A stretch of DNA of 64,000 nucleotides from Niveibacterium sp. SC-1 (GTDB lineage Bacteria; Pseudomonadota; Gammaproteobacteria; Burkholderiales; Rhodocyclaceae): positions 4,650,001 to 4,714,000 of the forward strand of contig NZ_CP151275.1 in assembly GCF_038235435.1 (NCBI RefSeq), in the 5' to 3' direction. This document shows, one piece after another, positions 61,309 through 64,000 of this stretch. Numbering within the stretch: the stretch's first letter is position 1; each line of letters begins with the position of its first letter. Position numbers and translations under genes: made by a program. The notes under the pieces were generated by a model. It was given only the letters and a program-made list of their open reading frames with translations, did not search any database and was not told the origin of the DNA.

Positions 61309-62598
61309 TCAGAGCAGGGCGAACTTAAGGATGAAGACCACCGCGATCAGCCACACGGCGAGCGGAACCTCGCGCACGCGACCGGCCAGGAGCTTGATCA
61401 GCGCATAGCTCACGAAACCGAAGGCGATACCATCGGCGATCGAGTAGGTGAAGGGCATCGCCACCGCGCAGAGCACGGCGGGCGCGGACTCGGTCAGGTC
61501 GGTCCAGTCGATCTCGGAAAGACCGCGGGTCATCAGGATCGCGACGTAGATCAGGGCCGGCGCGGTCGCATAGGCCGGCACGGTGCCCGCCAGCGGCGCG
61601 AGGAAGAGCGCCGCGAGGAAGAGGATCGCCACCACCGTGGCGGTCAGGCCGGTGCGGCCGCCGACGGCGGTGCCGGCCGCGCTCTCGATATAGGCGGTGG
61701 TCGAGGAAGTGCCCAGGGCCGAACCCGCGACGATGGCCGCCGAGTCCGCGAGCAGCGCGCGCTTCAGGCGCGGCAACTTGCCTTCCTTGTCGAGCAACCC
61801 GGCGCGGTGCGCGACACCGACCAGGGTGCCGGTGGCATCGAAGAGCTCGACCACGAAGAAGGTCAGCACCACCGACACGATGCCCATGTTCAGCGCACCG
61901 GCAATGTCGAGCTTGAAGAGCGTGGGCTCCAGCGACGGCGGCGCGGCGAAGACGCCGCCGAAGGGCTGGTCGCCGATCGCCACCGCGATCAGCGTCACCG
62001 CGAGGATGCCGATGATCACGCCGCCGGTCACCCGGCGCGCTTCCAGCGCAACGATCAGGATGAGGCCGAAGATCGACAGCAGCGCGGAGTGCGAATGCAG
62101 GTCACCCAGGCCGACGAGGGTGGCCGGATTGGCGACGATGAGCCCCGCGTTCTTGAGTCCGATGATCGCGAGGAAGAGGCCGATGCCGGCCGAGATCGCG
62201 AGCTTGAGCGAATGCGGGATCGCGTTGACGATCCATTCGCGAATCCGGAACAGGCTCACCAGGATGAACAGCACGCCGGAGATGAAGACCGCGCCCAGCG
62301 CGACCTGCCAGGGCATGCCCATGCCCTTGACGACGGCGAAGGCGAAGTAGGCGTTGAGCCCCATGCCGGGTGCCATCGCGATCGGGTAGTTGGCGTAGAG
62401 CCCCATCACCAGCGAACCCAGGGCCGCCGCCACGCAGGTCGCGACGAAGACCGCGTCGTGCGGCATCCCGGCGGCCGCCAGGATGCTCGGGTTCACGAAG
62501 ATGATGTAGGCCATCGTCAGGAAGGTCGTGACGCCGGCCAGGACTTCGGTTCGGACGTTAGTGCCGTGTTCGCGCAGCTGGAATAGGCGTTCGAGCAT
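61309..62598 (-). CDS. NCS2-family purine permease (AzgA/PbuG-like)
   Basis: The product has 429 residues with about 14 hydrophobic helices. GVTTFLTMAYIIFVNPSIL near the N-terminus, APGMGLNAYFAF in the first signature helix, and FFVVELFDATGTLVGVAHRA mark the guanine/hypoxanthine subgroup of NCS2. It would import hypoxanthine, guanine or adenine by proton symport. The downstream apt and hpt genes would then turn the bases into nucleotides. No purine riboswitch was seen in the 140 bp upstream. Confidence 0.93.
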   Translation of the reverse strand: MLERLFQLREHGTNVRTEVLAGVTTFLTMAYIIFVNPSILAAAGMPHDAVFVATCVAAALGSLVMGLYANYPIAMAPGMGLNAYFAFAVVKGMGMPWQVALGAVFISGVLFILVSLFRIREWIVNAIPHSLKLAISAGIGLFLAIIGLKNAGLIVANPATLVGLGDLHSHSALLSIFGLILIVALEARRVTGGVIIGILAVTLIAVAIGDQPFGGVFAAPPSLEPTLFKLDIAGALNMGIVSVVLTFFVVELFDATGTLVGVAHRAGLLDKEGKLPRLKRALLADSAAIVAGSALGTSSTTAYIESAAGTAVGGRTGLTATVVAILFLAALFLAPLAGTVPAYATAPALIYVAILMTRGLSEIDWTDLTESAPAVLCAVAMPFTYSIADGIAFGFVSYALIKLLAGRVREVPLAVWLIAVVFILKFALL

Positions 62599-62739
62599 GT
62601 CGCAGCGCTCCGTGGGAAAGGTGCGCGATTCTACCGCCGGGATGGCCGCCGGATACGTCTTCGCGCCTGACCATGACCTGCCGCAAAGCCTTGTGCCACA
62701 AGCGCGCCAAGGAGCGGCGCGGGCCTTGGCGAAGGCAAA

Positions 62740-63075
62740 TTATCGTGAACTGCGCGCTTGCAGCTGCGTAAGGGCCGCGCGGAACCGCCCCTGCCAGACC
62801 CGATAAGCGCCCCAGAGCGACCACGCCCGCATGCCCAGACGCAGGGCCCGACGGGGCCGCAACACCAGCAGCCCGAGGCCCGCGCCAGCGACCACCAGCG
62901 GCCCGTTGCGCCGGACCCAGGCCACGCCAGCGACGAGCTTGTCGGCCAACGCAAACAGCGGTGCGTGGCGACTGATCTGCGCCTGCAGGACTTGGCGTTG
63001 CAGGCCCGAAGCGCGCACCAGGGCCTCGCGCCGTTGGGCCAGAGAAGCCTCGTAGCGGTACAGTGCGCTCCTCAT
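62740..63075 (-). CDS. YqjK-like protein
   Basis: The product has 111 residues. The N-terminus YRYEASLAQRREALVRASG-type segment is basic and helical, and a hydrophobic stretch follows (GPLVVAGAGLGLLVL, about 58-72). This matches YqjK, the third member of the yqjD-yqjE-yqjK operon. Its start at 63075 overlaps the yqjE stop as ATGA. No biochemical function is known. Confidence 0.8.
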   Translation of the reverse strand: MRSALYRYEASLAQRREALVRASGLQRQVLQAQISRHAPLFALADKLVAGVAWVRRNGPLVVAGAGLGLLVLRPRRALRLGMRAWSLWGAYRVWQGRFRAALTQLQARSSR

Positions 63076-63467
63076 TCGGGTGGCTGTCCGCCGATCGCCT
63101 CGCGGTCGCGCGCGATCTCGCCCACGCTGTGGCGGAAGAGGTGCGTGCCCCCGGAGAGACGCCGGTAAGCGTTGCGCGCGGTGAGCAGGCTCAGCGCAAG
63201 GAACATGGCTGCGTCCACACCCAAAGCGAGCAGACGGTGGGTGTCCCACAGCCAGACAGTGATGAAGAGCGCGAAGGTGAGCGTGAAGAAGCCGATGAAG
63301 AAGGCGGCGAGAATGAGGTTGAACAGCGCCCCGGCAAGCCGAACCCCCTCCTCCTCGACTTCGACCGCCAACAGCGAGAGCCGCGTCTGCAGCGTGCCGA
63401 GCAGGGTGTCGACCACACCGCCCAGGCGTTCGGCGAGGCCCGGCGGGCGGGCTTCCGGTGTGGTCAT
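63072..63467 (-). CDS. yqjE: YqjE-like membrane protein (phage holin superfamily III type)
   Basis: The product has 131 residues with two hydrophobic helices, LFNLILAAFFIGFFTLTFAL and the segment near LLALGVDAAMFLALSLL. VDTLLGTLQTRLSLLAVEVEEE is the typical N-terminal amphipathic region of the YqjE family. Despite the holin-like name, it is a housekeeping membrane protein that is part of the yqjDEK operon and not a phage lysis gene. Confidence 0.87.
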   Translation of the reverse strand: MTTPEARPPGLAERLGGVVDTLLGTLQTRLSLLAVEVEEEGVRLAGALFNLILAAFFIGFFTLTFALFITVWLWDTHRLLALGVDAAMFLALSLLTARNAYRRLSGGTHLFRHSVGEIARDREAIGGQPPE

Positions 63468-63477
63468 GTGGCTGGAC

Positions 63478-63789
63478 TCAGCGACGGCCGATGAGCAGGC
63501 CGATCAGCAGCCCCGCGCCAGCGGCGATGCCAACCGACTTCCAGGGATTCTCATGCACATAGACATCGGTCGCCTTGGCCGCTTCCTTGGTCTTGGCAAC
63601 CAGGGCTTGTTCCATCTCGACCACGCGCACCTTGGCCGCCGCCACGCGCTCGCCCAGGCGTGTCCGCACTTCGGCAAGCTTGCCGGAGGCCTCGCCGGCC
63701 GTGAGCTTGAGCAGCTCTTCGGCGTCGGAGATCAGCACTTTCACATCCGCGACCATCTTGTCGCGACCGGCCTGGGTCACTTCGCTCAT
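63478..63789 (-). CDS. yqjD: YqjD/ElaB-type (DUF883) membrane-anchored protein
   Basis: The product has 103 residues. A charged helical region at about 5-70 (DVKVLISDAEELLKLTAGEA, RVVEMEQALVAKTKEAAKAT) is followed by a C-terminal membrane helix SVGIAAGAGLLIGLLIGRR. YqjD and ElaB of E. coli bind ribosomes and anchor them to the inner membrane in stationary phase. The ATG at 63789 has an AAGGAA ribosome-binding site and is preferred to a start at 63822. It leads the yqjDEK operon. Confidence 0.9.
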   Translation of the reverse strand: MSEVTQAGRDKMVADVKVLISDAEELLKLTAGEASGKLAEVRTRLGERVAAAKVRVVEMEQALVAKTKEAAKATDVYVHENPWKSVGIAAGAGLLIGLLIGRR

Positions 63790-63878
63790 GGCAGTTCCTT
63801 TCTTGAAGAATGCACGCGGCACCTGCCGCGCGGCTTGAACCCTTCAGAACCAGTCGCCGCCATGCGCGACGACCTCCC

Positions 63879-64000
63879 TTAAGCCGACCAGTCGAAGTCG
63901 TAGTCGACGGTCAGTGGTGCGTGATCGGAAAACCGTGTTGCCTTGTGGATGCTAGCGCGCTGGGCCCGTGCGGCGATACCCGGTGTTGCAATCTGGTAAT
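63879..64000 (-). CDS. xthA: Exodeoxyribonuclease III, C-terminal end only
   Basis: Only the last 40 residues lie in the window; the gene enters from the right edge. YQIATPGIAARAQRASIHKA is followed by FSDHAPLTVDYDFDW, where SDHAP holds the catalytic Asp-His of the EEP-type nucleases. DYQIAT and the end YDFDWSA are typical of XthA-like AP endonucleases, which cut DNA at abasic sites. It ends 90 bp from the yqjD start. Confidence 0.82.
   Translation of the reverse strand, partial: YQIATPGIAARAQRASIHKATRFSDHAPLTVDYDFDWSA

Noticed and set aside
62599..62739. A purine riboswitch before the NCS2 permease
   Set aside because: No three-way-junction core or conserved loop sequences are visible in the 141 bp.
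63072..63467. Prophage holin
   Set aside because: The holin-like fold belongs to the housekeeping YqjE family, and the gene sits in the yqjDEK operon with no phage genes around.

Overview
The window is GC-rich (about two thirds G+C by eye), densely coded and almost entirely chromosomal housekeeping. The gene content (glnA-ntrB-ntrC with a DUF4124 gene, coaE-zapD-yacG, birA-coaX, metX-metW, a SMUG1-type uracil-DNA glycosylase, paired DUF1800/DUF1501 genes, the yqjD-yqjE-yqjK trio) points to a betaproteobacterium, most likely of the Rhodocyclales. That placement is inference from gene content. No rRNA, tRNA, CRISPR array, prophage or insertion sequence was found.

Layout. 1-4.1 kb: a sugar-type regulon, with a truncated secreted protein, a SHOCT protein and a GH26-like glycoside hydrolase, three LacI-type operators and a ROK repressor that has its own palindrome. 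4.1-11.8 kb: a long leftward gene train (nadA, ybhP-like nuclease, clsB, FAD oxidoreductase, SPOR protein, coaE, zapD, yacG), with a rhodanese gene upstream. 11.8-16.8 kb: nitrogen control, with glnA behind a sigma-54 promoter and two NtrC enhancer sites, then a DUF4124 gene, ntrB and ntrC. 16.9-23.5 kb: cofactor and one-carbon genes (birA, coaX, ubiX, purU, thrH, mocA-like, xdhC-like) and a C13-type caspase-fold lipoprotein. 23.6-29.5 kb: a fused alpha-carbonic anhydrase, two tandem alkaline phosphatases, and a 660-bp intergenic region with twin palindromes and an orphan terminator that may end a small RNA. 29.5-38.3 kb: ampG, a SMUG1-type glycosylase, DUF1800/DUF1501, and a MocR regulator divergent from an EamA exporter. 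38.4-47 kb: TPP riboswitch and thiC, an HNH nuclease of lower GC, gltS, a ParA-like ATPase divergent from a lysine/alanine/proline-rich protein, eutBC and an orphan AbrB-type protein. 47-58.1 kb: SUV3-like helicase, a lipase-fold lipoprotein, LysR/MFS, a 2OG-Fe oxygenase, an amino-acid permease, then a SAM-II-type riboswitch with a terminator in front of metX-metW. 58.1-64 kb: sorbosone-dehydrogenase-type lipoprotein, purine salvage (hpt, apt, NCS2 permease), yqjDEK and the end of xthA.

The least ordinary items are the divergent ParA-like/AKP-rich pair (43.0-44.4 kb), the SAM-II-type riboswitch-terminator before metX (56.28-56.38 kb), and the untranslated region at 28.8-29.2 kb. No obvious multi-gene defence or biosynthetic system is present.
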